This document shows, piece after piece, positions 1 through 12,234 of a DNA stretch of 64,000 bases. The DNA lies in contig WIXG01000067.1 in assembly GCA_009869945.1 (NCBI GenBank), positions 62,001-126,000 of the forward strand, given 5' to 3'. The stretch is from Mesaphorura yosii (lineage: Eukaryota > Arthropoda > Collembola > Poduromorpha > Tullbergiidae). How positions within the stretch are numbered: the stretch's first letter is position 1; each line of letters starts with the position of its first letter. The position numbers were made by a program, and so were the translations under genes. The notes beneath the pieces are model-generated. The model was given only the letters and a program-made list of their open reading frames with translations, ran no database searches and was not told the DNA's origin.

Positions 1-244
1 TGACAAACTGTTAAACTGAACGGTGAATCAAACTAATGTTCTATGAGGACATGAGTGAGGAAGTAACCGTAAAAACGTGTTCAAAAGTTTCAGGCTAGGC
101 ACTACTTTCACAGCGAGAGTAAAGTTTTTCAAAGAGAGTAATTAATTAAACGTTAACTCGTTAGAACACACAACCCACGCTTATGTATTAGAAGCGAGGC
201 GGAAGAGCAAATAAAACCAGAGCAAACTGATTTGAAGGACGTAC

Positions 245-634
245 CACAGCCATCGCGTCATCTGCCTCGTCTTCAACTTCAATCCCGCCATCAAAGCTTT
301 CATAAGCATCGTCATCGGTTACTGAAGAAGATGAAAGCGGCCAAATAAGCATTTCACTGCACATTTCGTACGTGGTTGAATTTCCGTTCCTTGCAGATGC
401 AGACGGTGCCTGTGTCGAAGTCGGTGCGGCTGCTAATGACGGCGACGAGGGCGACGGATTGGAGTTGGACGTGTGAAAGTTGCTCGCCTCCGTGATTTGG
501 AGGATAATCAAGATTAAGCTGGGGACAACGACGAGGGCACGAGCACGTGAGGAAGAACAATGTGCAAGTGGACATCCAGGGCCATTACAGCTAATAAAAC
601 TTTTATTTTTGTACATCATCCTCATTGTCATCAT
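245..634 (-). CDS. Probable first exon of a secreted or membrane protein, partial at left edge
   Basis: The minus-strand reading frame opens at ATG 634 and contains a strong hydrophobic run (residues about 33-50, core ALVVVPSLILIILQ) that looks like a signal peptide. A Ser/Pro/Thr/Ala-rich stretch follows, then an acidic stretch (VTDDDAYESFDG, VEDEADDAMAV). A good donor (GTG|gtacgt, phase 0) lies at 244-245, so the frame probably splices to exons beyond the left edge; otherwise it would run on to a stop near 188. Several in-frame ATGs near the start make the true start uncertain. I recognise no family. It could be a chance open frame, but hydrophobic core, low-complexity linker and correctly phased donor together favour a real first exon. 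Confidence 0.4.
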
Positions 635-3600
635 CTTTGATCTTTGTGGAATGTGGTCACTTTCTCACTTCGTTCTTCGATCACTTAATTACGTTATCAC
701 AATCACGGAACAGTGAATTGTGCGCGAAATCTTCACCAAATGTTGGCCGAGGAGAAGGTGAAGAAGTGAAACGACGAAAAAGAAAGTTCAGCATGATACT
801 GCACAATGTGCAGCCAATAAGTTACCGGTTGTGGAGCATCCCACTTTCGTGTTTTTTGCCGTCATCACATCTCAGACAGACTTCAGTATTATGCCAATAA
901 CTAATAGGATTTGAGAAAGACGCCTCGCAGCCTCGACTGTCGACGTAATTCGTAATATTTCACTCACACTGTCATAATTCGATATTTTCTCGACTCATGG
1001 CCGTAGGAGCGCATATCACAAACTTTCTAGCCTTTATTTGTTCCATTCATTTCAGCGTCCAGTGTCCAACCGAAATTGTGATCGCAAAGGTTTAATGACG
1101 ATGGCCTGAGCCTGTATGTAGCGAGCGCAGAGAAGTCAACATGTGTCCGTGGCAGGATTACGATATTTTGAACTCAATTTCGTGTTCGTCTTTTGTGCGT
1201 CGTCGTATTGTCCACATGCGACGGTGATTTTTGAGTATTGTCATGAAATTCGACCCTGCCCATGGTCGTTGTGTTGCTGTTGTTGACCCTGCTCTGGTGT
1301 GGTTTTCTGCTGTTGGAGCTGGTCTCTGTTTGTATGCGTTCCGTGAAAGAAAATTCTAGGATTACTTCGCAATCAACCGAAGTAATGTGAGATTTGACCC
1401 GACTCTGGCTTTGGAGGTTTTTCTGCTCGGATTTGGATTCATTTTCTTTCTCCGTGTTTTCGTGTCCTGGCTCGACTGCTGCTGCTGCTGCTCCGTTATC
1501 ACAATCAGGAACCAGAAGCAAAAAGTGAACATAAGAATCCAATAATAAATTACATGACAAGTCTCGTACAGTTCAGAGGCTGGACTCAATTCAATCGTGT
1601 TATTGAAACCCTAAATTGATGCTAAACTTACGATGGAAATGAATGAATGGAGCCAAAAACCAACCCGAATGAGCAAGGCTACAAAATCCCATTTATCCTA
1701 TTATCCCATTATTGACTCATATTTACTTCTACATACTTTATTGGCTGCATCGCGAATTAATTTGATTCAGACTCCATGCCATCCCATCCATGCCAAGCCA
1801 CAATTTCGCAAAATTTGTTCCTTGAACTACTCGAGGGAAATGCAACCACAACCACAAACTTCCTCTACATTGAACAACTCTCCATTCTAAAGTAAATATT
1901 TATCCTCACACACGAGAATTGAGAATACACAGCTAATGCCCTGCCTTGCCTTTACGCCTCTGCTACCGTTGCCATAAATCAAGTTCGATGCCACGCGCTC
2001 AAAACTCGAAAACTGAATTCGAAAATAGGAAAAAAGAATCGATGCCTGAAGAATGTTGCCAATTTCCACGCCTGCCCGGGTTGGCACATTTGCTCACCAT
2101 ATTATAGCGTAGTTCTCCAGACTTCAGTGATAGGAACTTTACGACCGATAAATCTGGAGCGACGACGTGTGAGCCGAGCCGTTAATTAATTTACGTACGC
2201 GTGCAAGTCAACAAGATTGAAATCTGATCTACACGTCGCCTCGTTTTGCAATTTGTGCAAGCTGTTACCTTTCCTTCCATTCCAAGTAATTCAATTTGCC
2301 ATTTTATCCGCTTACCGCATAGGTGCATGCCTGTACGTACATTTCACAGAAACCTGAGCCTCGCGTCTGTCCCTGCGCCAGCTCCGTTGGCTTTAACACT
2401 GCCAGCCTCGTTGCTAAGTTGCTAATGAGAATATTACAATTTCCTGCTCGCGCGGTGCGCTGCCAGGAAGTTTTTGGCATTCATGCATAAGAGCGACGCA
2501 TGAAAGAAATTCAATTGAAAAGGAGTCAGTGCAGTACTTTTAAGAGGGATAATGGAATTTGAAGCCATGAGCTTGTTATTGGGCACGAGTACGAGTACAA
2601 AGTGACGGATATTCCATATTTCTCTCTTCATACACGAAACGAGTTCCGAGAAAAGAAGACGTCATTTTTGTGTAAGGCATTGTGATAAATGGGGGATGCA
2701 GCATGCCCAAGCCGGCTTACTGGCGGCCTGGCAGGCAAGAATGAATGAACGGGCGAATAACGAATAATAAATTGATAAAAGATTTTCTTGACATGCAAAG
2801 TAGTTGCAATCTAAGAAGTTGTACGTAATCGTGAATGAAGTGTCTGTTCCCTTCCCTATTAATAGTCTTCAGCTTGTCCTATTTTTATGTAATCGATGCG
2901 CTGAATTCCGTACTTGAAATTCAATCCGAGATCGTAATAAATGCCGCTGCATTGTAATTACATTTGGTGAGATACGAAAACGATTGCAAAGCGTAAGCAG
3001 AAGGAAAGCAATTACAGCGGAAATCCTTCGTTTAGGAAATGGAAATGGAAGTAGAAATGGCTTCCATAAAGCTTTCATGAGGCTCGAGACGGAGATCACA
3101 TAAAGTGCGGTGAAGGGGAATTATTTAAAGAAAAGTTGGCCAGACCTGATTTCTGTGTCCCGTTGGTGTGAAGTGAGATAAAAAGTTTTGCAGAATGCAA
3201 GAGCCTGCCAATTTCGTTTATTGTCGCGGGTCGTGACATTTCCCTTTAATGCGAGCTCTCATTAGAAACTCGATTCCCGTCTTGTTAGTTTTCTGGGAGG
3301 TAATCAGTACTTATGGTCGAGTAATGAGCAAGACCAGCTAAAAGACACGCCTCGGGCGAGCACTGAGAAATAAAACCAATTACGACCGAAATTAAATGGG
3401 AATGACGAGGCGTGAAAACTTTGAGATGAACTTTTCTAACGACTGCATTTTTCTTCTAGCACTTTGCAAGTAATAAGAAAAAACCTTTTAAAAAACACTG
3501 TATTTAAGTTTGATATCCAAACGAGTCCGATGGAATCAAAGGTGGCCTGAAAATAGAATGAAATGAATTCACCTTTTGCCATTGCCATTTTGCAGGATTT

Positions 3601-6600
3601 TGCCTAAGAGCGAGAGACTTAGACTTGGTAGTGCAGCTTCAATTAAGGGAATTATGGAAATAATCCGCAAATGCGAAAGAATTTGAATTGATATTGAAAT
3701 ACTTTATCGATTCTTCGGTTCACTGCTAATGCTAATGCGTCTGCAACAGCTCTCGTGCTAGGATTCCCTCGTGTCAGTCTCTCCTGCTACACATAATGGA
3801 ATTCAGGGTTCATACATTCTTTTCTTGTTCTTCATTGAAATGCTTAAAGTGATAGCAGAACGATACGCATCCTGCTATCAGAGGGCCGCACTTTTCCATC
3901 TTCTATCATTAACCCAGATTATACGAATGTATTCGTGCTCCCACAATTGAGACCGTCGAAAAACGGGCTAACTTACTCTTACCTGGAAAATTACTGCCGC
4001 CTTTGAAAGAGTGAAATAGTTCACTTACCTCAGTACCAATTATTACCAACGATTGTACTCTTCAAGTGCACTGTCAATATTCGTTGACCCTTTCTCATGT
4101 CGAGAGGTACAAATGTCAAATGCAACGATTCACGAAGTGACGTGTGGCATCGGTAACTCACACAAAAACGAAGCGACTGACTGCCCGAAACTGCAACCAG
4201 AAGACAACTGACGCTTAGGATGAAATTGAGACCAAGATTTGTTCAGTATTGCACTGCCTTCCGTACGCGAGTCGAGGTGAAAGCAACTCTGCACGCGACC
4301 CATTGAGAAATGAGGCAGAGGAGAAAGGACAAGGTTGAATCTTGTCTTCTCCGTGTCTGCTGTTGAGTGTGTTTTTCCAACTGTCTCTTCAAATTCTGCC
4401 CAAACAGCGTGCATAAGGCGCATACGACCAGTTTGTTTTTGAGTACGTCAGGTCCTATCCCGCTTGACTTGGTTTCGGGTTGGCTTTCTCTCTTATTACT
4501 GTGTGGATTCAGATTTTGGTCTTGAATTGTGATGCAAACTATCAGCTCTTCACTTTACTGCACTGCACACTTTGTGCTTTTCCTGTTCCTTTTCCCATCC
4601 AAACCCATTTTCATATTCCATTGTCCCGATTCATGAAAAGCATAACACTAGTACGAGAAAAAGGAGGAATATTTTACTGAATGTAGCGCGAACGAGATCG
4701 CGTGGATGTGAGAAAGAACCAAACTGCAAAAAGAGTATTGCTGGCTACATCCAACTTCCATTTCGTTTCAGTGAAGCATTTGCTTGCATTCTAGCGATTA
4801 GCTTGACTGAGGAAAAAGGGAAAAATGTGCAGACTGGAATACGTCGTGGTGGTCGTGTATCACAAATTGAATAGAAGCCTGACCCGGATCATATTTCATA
4901 TGTTACCAGATTGTCGGTTGTAAAGCTCTCGAGTTTCTTGTTCAAACAACCGTCCTGAGCTGACAGCCAAGTGGATAGTCACAGGCTTAGTTGGCTAATG
5001 TAGTATGAAATGGTTATAGATTAGTAATGTAATTACAATGTCTTTCCCGAGCCTCTGTCTCTGAGTCGCGATCGCCGAATCGTGATTCACTGAATCAGCA
5101 ACAACCGCTTCAGTTCACTTGCAACAGAGTTTGGCAGGATTTGAAGAGAAAGCCAAGCCAAGACAAGAAGAGGCACAAACAAGCAACTAGCTGAATAGAA
5201 TTTTTCTAAAGAGGCTTTGGCTTTTGCAGACTGGACTAGGAATTATGATGATAGGATTTCAAGTTTTACGATGGTGAAAGGAAGAGCTTTGGCATTTTCG
5301 CATGTGAAGTCATTTGGAACAGGATTTCAGCTTTCTCTTCATGCTTTCATTACACGGGTTATTATGTTCAGACGCTAGCAGTTCGTAGCTTCAACGGTCG
5401 GCTACACTACTCGACAAATGATTTATTGTGATTATATTTGCTCTGCCCTTGTGAACTTGGGTGTGCTTGCTTTTGATGTCTGACCCTGAGTATACAGTAA
5501 AACGTGCGTACGACTCGTACGTGTGCGACATATAAAAAACCGCTTCTCTGTCAGTGCCTTCAAAATTAATATAAAATTCAGCATTAACTTCGACTTGTCG
5601 TGGGCGATACTCTTTGCCATTCGAAAGTGTAAACTTAATTTTGCAAGAGGTAGAAAGGTAATGAAATTAGTGAGTGAGCCGCGCCGTGACAAACCACTCC
5701 AGAATACAAAGCGCCTCGTTTGCATGTTTGTTCACTTTAAACAGTCATCTGCACATCTCGAAGAAGATGGTACTTGAGTTCTCTGGAAATTGGCACTGCG
5801 CGTATTAGGACAAGGTCGGCACGGTTCAGCGTTGCATGCTTTCGCTAATTCGGGCGATCACAAAGTCCTCTGATCACAGTATGGCTGAATGTAAAGTGAG
5901 CTTCGAGAGTTTGACAAGCGCAGATCCTTGCGTCAATTGAATTAATTAGATGAACAATTACTCAACTTAATTGAGGACAAAGACGCAATTAAATATTATT
6001 GATGAACATGACACAAGCGAAAAATTCAAAGACAAGGACACTTTTATGAGATAACGACAGTAGCAAACTTTGCAACAAAACATGTTGACTCTTTTGTAAT
6101 TGCTCACTTGAGTTCAAACTTGCGACTTATTGGTTTCAAAGAAAGGAGCTGCAGACGCTAATGACAAAGGAACGGCTGAAGCCTACAAATTGTCTAATTA
6201 AGAGAGAAAGCGTCAATTAAACACAATAGAGCGGATGGAATTCATTAATAATTGATTGCTTGTTCTCCTCAGAATCATTCTAAATTAAGTGTTTGGAAGT
6301 TCTTTGTTTTGTGCGCAGCAGAAAATACATTGAAATTGTTGCCTGCCGTTTTGAGTGTCCCGGCGGTCAAAATCAAGGTTAAGGTTACTACACCAGATAA
6401 GATCGATTGTCTGCCCCTTTGGTTAAGTGTGTGGCGTGTAATTTATCGCTCTAAATTTTAATGCACACAAATTTGGTGGTTATTGTATGTATAAGTGAGA
6501 GAGATTGAAGAAGACTGAGCTTGATGAACACATTCCCAAGCTGTGAGCTGTGAAGGATTTCCCGTTGCGGTTGATGCGTCTGAAACCAAGTTCGGTTTCA

Positions 6601-9600
6601 GAGGAAGGACGATTTTGTAGCACGACGTGGCGAGGCTGAACCAGAATTCATTAAATTATAAATTCGCATTTAGCCTAACTCCAGAAAGATCGTGACGAAG
6701 AAGGTTGATACATATTCCAACTGAACTGTGCGACTCTGGCCTAGAAGATTGCAAAACATTTCATGACATTTGTGTACATTCGCCCGCGGATACTTGCTAA
6801 ACTTGTCATTTGTATTTGCTATTTGCACATTTCAACACAACACGGGTGTCTGAGACACGACGGTGAAGTGTTATAAAATCTTGCTTTGGGGCCAGGCTTT
6901 ATGAAACGAAGATGTGACGCTCGTAAATTAATTAAATTCGAGAATTGCGAGTAGCCGCACGTGCACACGAAGCCTTATTTTCATAACCTGGACTTTTGGG
7001 CCCGGACGAGAATTCTGAGCGTGCAGCCTTCGCAGTTCTGTTTAACGAGAGCTTGAATGTGTGTCGTACCGATTTTAGCAAGCGTAGAAAGAAAAACTAA
7101 ATGTAAAGTGCTTTTTTATTGATTCGTCTCGCAAAAGACTCGCTCGGGAATGCATTTATGAGGATTCTTTCCATTTCAACTGCGGGCAAGATGCGAGAGC
7201 GGACGAAATGCTACATGGAAGGAGTTACGCATGCTGGGCATAACATTCTTGAAATTATTGCCTTTTTAATGAAGACAGCCTAACTTTAGTACTAATGTGT
7301 GCTCGCGTGGCCTCTCCTCTGAGGCACTCAAGTGCTAAATATGACGGAGAATGGAAAATACCAAAACTCTAAAAATAAAATACTTGTGAATTGTGAAGCT
7401 GTGGGTCTTAAGTTCCAAACTGTCTGGTTTCGGCAAATAGGAAATGGACGAACAACCAATCAAGAAGGAAGTTCATAATTTAACAATTAAACGTTAACTG
7501 CCGAAACTCATCACTTCAGGGTTTCATTGGCTCATTCACTTTTCAATGGCGGCCTAGGACGAATGTAGAATAGCAGTGTAGTAAAATGAACTTGACCTTA
7601 TTCCTGGACATTGTGGACTCTGCACAAAAGCAGTGCACGTTTGACATTTCCAGATTCACTTCCTCCCCAACACACATGCCGGATTGAATTCAAGGCTGTC
7701 TCGCTTCTTCGTCTCGTTCATTCTAAACGATGTGTGGGTAAAGGAAATTAAAAACACACTCGTGCTGAGGGTGAGCACTTTTTTCGTTCCTTCTTGTTCT
7801 TGGAAATAGAAATGGCAATGCTGTACTGCAGTGCATGAAACGAAGAAGGCAAGCCGAGCCGGTCTATTCTTACTGCGGTGTGGCAAGAACTTAGAACTTT
7901 CTTCATTTTTCACAAACTTTTACAGAGGTTTATTCTTATTAAAATGAGTAATGCCCGCTGCTGCCGTTGCTGAACTACTTACATTAAATACAACGGGCGA
8001 CCGTGATGAAAGACAAGGCTAGACTCGCGTGGAATGAATTTATTCATGGCTCCCGGCAACAGCCCGCAGTGCGAAGACCGACTGCGTTCTGAGGTAAAGG
8101 TTAATTGAAGAACGAGGAAAGAATCAAAACAGATGAAACTCCACATCACAAGAAAGCGGTCTAGTGGTCCATTTCAAGTCTTGCGCTCGCCTTTACAGGC
8201 CACGGGCCAAACTACTTGCAAAATGAAGAGCTGAAGATTCCTCTTCTTCAGCAAGATTTTTATCTTTAATCTCGTGAAGGTTGCCTTGTCTTAATATTAA
8301 TACCATTTCACAATTCCCTTCCGTGCCAGTCTGCTGCTGCTGCTGAAAGGTAAATCGATTGAAATCTTGAAACCGAAACCCGCTGACATCCGCACAATAT
8401 TCCGTTCAGTGTATGGTTTGCTGATTTGAGCATTTTGCACGTTACATCTGAGATATGATTCATATGCTTCGGACAACTGACAAAACTGCGTGCCTTGTCT
8501 TTAGTCTGTGCCATGCAGTGGATCCAAACTAACAACTGAATGAGGGAATTTGCGTTCAAAAACAGAATCTAAAGCCCACAGTTCATATCATCATCGCCAG
8601 TCTCTTTTGCTCGAGAGATTTTAATCGTCTTGTCTTGTTTGCTTTGCAAACATTGCACAAATCAATGGAATTGGAACGTAAGAAAGGGAATTTGAGTATA
8701 AATTGTGAAAAGAAGATGGAAAACAAAATATACTCTCCACTTAGTACTTTAACCAAGATCTTATTATACACCCAAAATGAAAAGTTTCCATAAGTGAAAA
8801 TTCTCTAATGCAATTTGCTCATCACAGGTTCAGGTAAATAAGTAAATGCACAAGAATGCAGTGTACTAAAAGAGGACTTTAACCACAGAACCGACACAAA
8901 TGAGAGTACTCAATTCTAATCTGGTTGAACGAATTGAAATGGAAATGAAATTGGAGAGTAAACAGAGTGTGAAGAAAGTTCCCACGCTCCTCGTCCATGT
9001 GTAAAGTTACTTACTACAATGTGTAATCGTAGCGAAATGAAGTGACTACCGAGACTGGCGATGGCGACGTTCGACAGGCCAGACGAGAGAAGATGAAATG
9101 TGAAGATGCTGATGGCTGTTGCTTTCTCCACTTGCGCCAAGTCAGATAGACACTGAGCGCGATTCTAAGTTTGTGTAAATAAGTCAAGCATAGAAATGGA
9201 AATGAGAATTTTGTCACAGTCGAAGCCGTAGTCAGTCGTAGTGAGAGCACAAAGCAAAAGCAACGAGAGGAGTAAGCCTTCGTCAGTCGCTCGTGCAATT
9301 TTTGCTTGGTTACGCAATAACAAAAGTTGTGGATGCCGCCTGACTGGCAGCCCCGACTCCAGACAGAAACGCAAAGTGCACTTCATTTTAATATGGGCGC
9401 ATTATTGAATTCGCGTATGCGAGATTTTTTTTTACGTGTCCTTACTTTCTTCTTCGCTTCAAACACTAAAATGTTTACGATTACGATTCGAAAACACGCA
9501 CGCTTGATTAAGTTACTTTACTTTATTTCAACAGCGAAAGTGGATTTGGGTAAATAAAACCAAGTACACTCGCGAATTGCTCTTAATTTAGGCTTGCATT

Positions 9601-9642
9601 CGTCTCAGGAAATCAATAATTTTGAGCGTTACGGGAAGACGT
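635..9642. other. Long gene-poor region
   Basis: About 9 kb with only short open frames. None combines a start, protein-like composition and phased splice sites. I see scattered TGCTGC-type microsatellite stubs (near 1479-1493 and 8330-8345) and A/T-rich stretches. It may hold distal regulatory DNA or the upstream part of the left-edge gene. No RNA gene or mobile element is recognisable by eye. Confidence 0.5.
9522..9527 (-). terminator. Poly(A) signal of the minus-strand adenylate kinase gene
   Basis: On the minus strand this reads AATAAA, 116 nt downstream of the stop codon at 9643-9645. It is the only canonical hexamer I noticed close behind that stop. Confidence 0.55.
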
Positions 9643-10405
9643 CTATTTTGGAACTGGTAAGCCGGCAGCAGTCAAAACTTTATCGACTTCAACACGAGCC
9701 TTGTCAAAGATTGCATCCGCCGATCCATTCGCGTCGATTTTGGCGACCTTGGATTTGTATTGCCCTACAACCGGTTCAGATTCTTTATGAAATGTTGCCA
9801 GACGTTTCTTGATACTTTCCGTGTTGTCGTCTGCACGTCCAGAAGTCTTGCCACGTTCCAAGATGCGTTCCGTCATGGTGTCATCCGAGCAGTCAAAATA
9901 TAGAATGAGCGAGCAAGGTTTAATCTGCATAGAACAGACCGATTCAGGAATTATGAAAAGATGTGGCATTTAAAAGACTTGCTCACCTTGGACTCGAAGT
10001 CTCTGCCCTGCTCAATTTTTCTCGGGTATCCATCGATGAGGTAGCCCTTCGCATTGGCGACATTCTTGAGTACAGCAAGCTTGAGCAGGTCCAGAACAAT
10101 GTCGTCGGACACGAGTAGGCCTTTCTTCATCATCTCGTCGATCTGCTTTCCACGCGGTGTTTTGGTCTGAACTTCAGCACGGAGTAGGTCACCAGATGAA
10201 ATGTGAACGAATCCATATCGGGCAACGAGTTTCTGACACTGGGTGCCTTTCCCGCAGCCTGGCCCACCAAGAACCCAGATGATTGGGGCATTTGATTGTT
10301 TCAATTTGGTCTGATTCTAATGGTACAAATGGGAGGTCAATCTGCGCTGCGGCACTCTGCGTGACAAACATGGTAATGGAAACTTACGACATCCTCACCA
10401 CTCAT
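9643..10405 (-). CDS. Adenylate kinase 1-type, cytosolic (copy A, intact motifs)
   Basis: This is a short-form (AK1-like) nucleoside monophosphate kinase that should interconvert ATP + AMP and 2 ADP in the cytosol. Three exons: 10405-10388 (MSGEDV), 10316-9987 and 9924-9643, all phase 0, giving 209 residues. Visible motifs are the P-loop GGPGCGKGTQ, the NMP-binding segment SSGDLLRAEV, the LIDGYPRKIEQ motif with the Mg-coordinating Asp and AMP/ATP-contacting Arg, and the lid-side ERGKTSGRADD followed by KKRL. There is no mitochondrial presequence and no long lid, as expected for the AK1 class. The exon 2 acceptor is ambiguous (TTAG or AATCAG, 6 nt apart, both in frame). I chose TTAG because it yields NQTKLKQ, matching NLTKLKQ in the neighbouring copy. 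It is transcribed away from copy B. Confidence 0.93.
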
Positions 10406-10924
10406 TTTGATCGGACAATTCTGCCACAGCAAATTTCGAAAAGGGTTTTGATGCACTTAGGAAAACGTAAAGACGTGATGGACGCCAAATGATAACGAAG
10501 CGTAGGAGTTGACGAATCAGTTCAATAATTACTAATAACCTAGACTAATTACGATCTGCATATCTCTGTTTGAATGAGTTTTGAAAATTGAAAATTAATT
10601 TATGGCGTTGCGTTGCTTTGTACGAAACTTGCGGTTGGGCCATGATTTCTTCATGGCTGCATTGAATGTACATGGCAACGGGCAGCAGTGGCAACGAATG
10701 GTCGCGCGGTGGAAGACCAAACAAACGAACGATTCAATCGTTTGGCAGTTTGTCTTCAGACCTTCATCCTCCTTGTTCACAGTTCAGTCAGTCCTCCGAA
10801 GAAGATTGTGCTGGCAAGTCGTCAGTTTTTCGCTCTGATTCTTTCGCGATTTTAATCAGTGAAACTTGACTGATAACGTATCATTTATCGATTTAATTGT
10901 GAAATCTGCAAATTCCAAGCCAAG
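10406..10924. promoter_or_regulatory. Shared divergent promoter region of the two adenylate kinase genes
   Basis: These 519 bp separate the two ATGs of the head-to-head AK genes, so both promoters and both 5' UTRs must lie here. I see no convincing TATA box. A repeated motif or mirror symmetry left over from the inverted duplication was not evident by eye. The start codons follow AAA (copy A) and AAG (copy B) in reasonable Kozak context. Confidence 0.6.
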
Positions 10925-11713
10925 ATGTCCATCGAAGACGTTGTAAGTACACTATCGCTATTTTCTATAGTTTTCAGTGGCTCGTAAGATTAGTTTCATG
11001 ACCTAACGTTGACTTTTGTACAGAATCTCACCAAGCTCAAGCAATCCAAGGTTCCAGTCATTTGGATTCTGGGTGGACCTGGCTCCGGTCGCCGCACGCA
11101 AGCTGACAAACTGAAGGCACGCTATGGCTTCGTTCACATTTCCTCTGGTGATCTGCTCCGTGCTGAAGTCGCAGCGAAGACACCCAATGGAAAGCAGATT
11201 GAAGACAACATGAAGAAAGGTGAACTGGTTCCAAATGACATTGTCTGCGACCTTATGAAGAAGGCTATTGGCAAGCAAGCCGCAGCCGCCAAAGGTTTTC
11301 TTATCCATGGTTATCCAGGCAAGCTCGACCAGGCTAAGGACTTCGAGTCTAAGGTATGCCTATAATTTTTTAGTTCCTAATATCCCTATCTGCAAGTTTA
11401 TCTAATTTCATGCCACTTTCTCCCTTGACAGATTAAGCCGGCTGCACTGATTCTTTTCTTAGACGCGAGTGATGACACATTGACCAAGCGTCTGCTGGAA
11501 CGTGGAAAAACTTCTGGACGTGCTGACGACACCGCAGATACAATTAAGAAGCGTCTGGCAACTTTCCATAAGGAATCAGATAGCATCCTGAAAGAATACA
11601 AGGCCAAGATTGTGAAGATTGACGCCAACGCTACTGCTGATGCTGTTTTCGAGAAGGCCCGTCATGAAGTTGACAAGGTCTGCACTGCGGCTGGCATTGC
11701 TGTTCCAAAGTAG
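10925..11713 (+). CDS. Adenylate kinase paralogue with altered active site (copy B, probable pseudoenzyme)
   Basis: Exons are 10925-10942 (MSIEDV), 11024-11353 and 11432-11713: 18, 330 and 282 nt, exactly the sizes in the inverted neighbour, giving again 209 residues. The fold-defining segments are retained (SSGDLLRAEV, ERGKTSGRADD, TIKKRL). Two catalytic motifs are broken. The P-loop reads GGPGSGRRTQ instead of GGPGSGKGTQ, so the invariant phosphate-binding Lys and the next Gly are both Arg. The DGYPR motif reads IHGYPGKLDQ, losing the Asp and the Arg. Known AK1 biochemistry assigns the Lys to ATP phosphate contact and the DGYPR residues to Mg and nucleotide contacts, so I infer little or no kinase activity. 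The frame is intact and closely follows copy A elsewhere, which argues for a maintained protein rather than a decayed pseudogene. Confidence 0.9.
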
Positions 11714-12234
11714 GCGGCTACGATCAACAACAGTCCACCATATCAATTACCCTATTACTTTATCTTACTCTAAATTAAGCAAGCATTGGCACTAAAATGT
11801 AACTAAAATTCTTGTAACTAACATGAATAAACTACGCGAACTGTAAATAACATTACATTTGGGCTCGTATTTCTGTCTCATTTCACTTCCTTCTTAGTAC
11901 TTTTCAGATGAAAGATTTTAGTAGATTTACATAAGATAAGATAAGAATTCTAGATTTCTAGAAAGAAAATTCTGAAAATTGTATGAGAAAACTTTGGATA
12001 GATTTTTGAAGGCTTCGAGGTTCATTGTCGTCTTGGTCCAAAACGAAGAGTAGAATCAAAGTTGAGATTGCACACAAACTTGGAACGCGACTTCTTGCTC
12101 TTCTTGTCGTCACTCGAAGGCATGCCACTGAATAAAGCCAATTTATTGAATCTGGAATCTCTAAACAACAATGTGGTATTGCCGCATTGATTTAGCAAGA
12201 ATTTTGCACAGCATGGACACAGACTAACCGAAGG
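11714..12234. other. Intergenic: AK copy B 3' UTR and upstream of TMEM272-like gene
   Basis: It holds the AK copy B 3' UTR with AATAAA at 11826-11831, then A/T-rich DNA. A short minus-strand open frame at 12022-12255 overlaps the next gene's start and has no support. The 5' end of the next gene must lie toward the right side. Confidence 0.5.
11826..11831 (+). terminator. Poly(A) signal of adenylate kinase copy B
   Basis: AATAAA, 113 nt downstream of the stop codon, in an A/T-rich 3' UTR. Confidence 0.65.
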
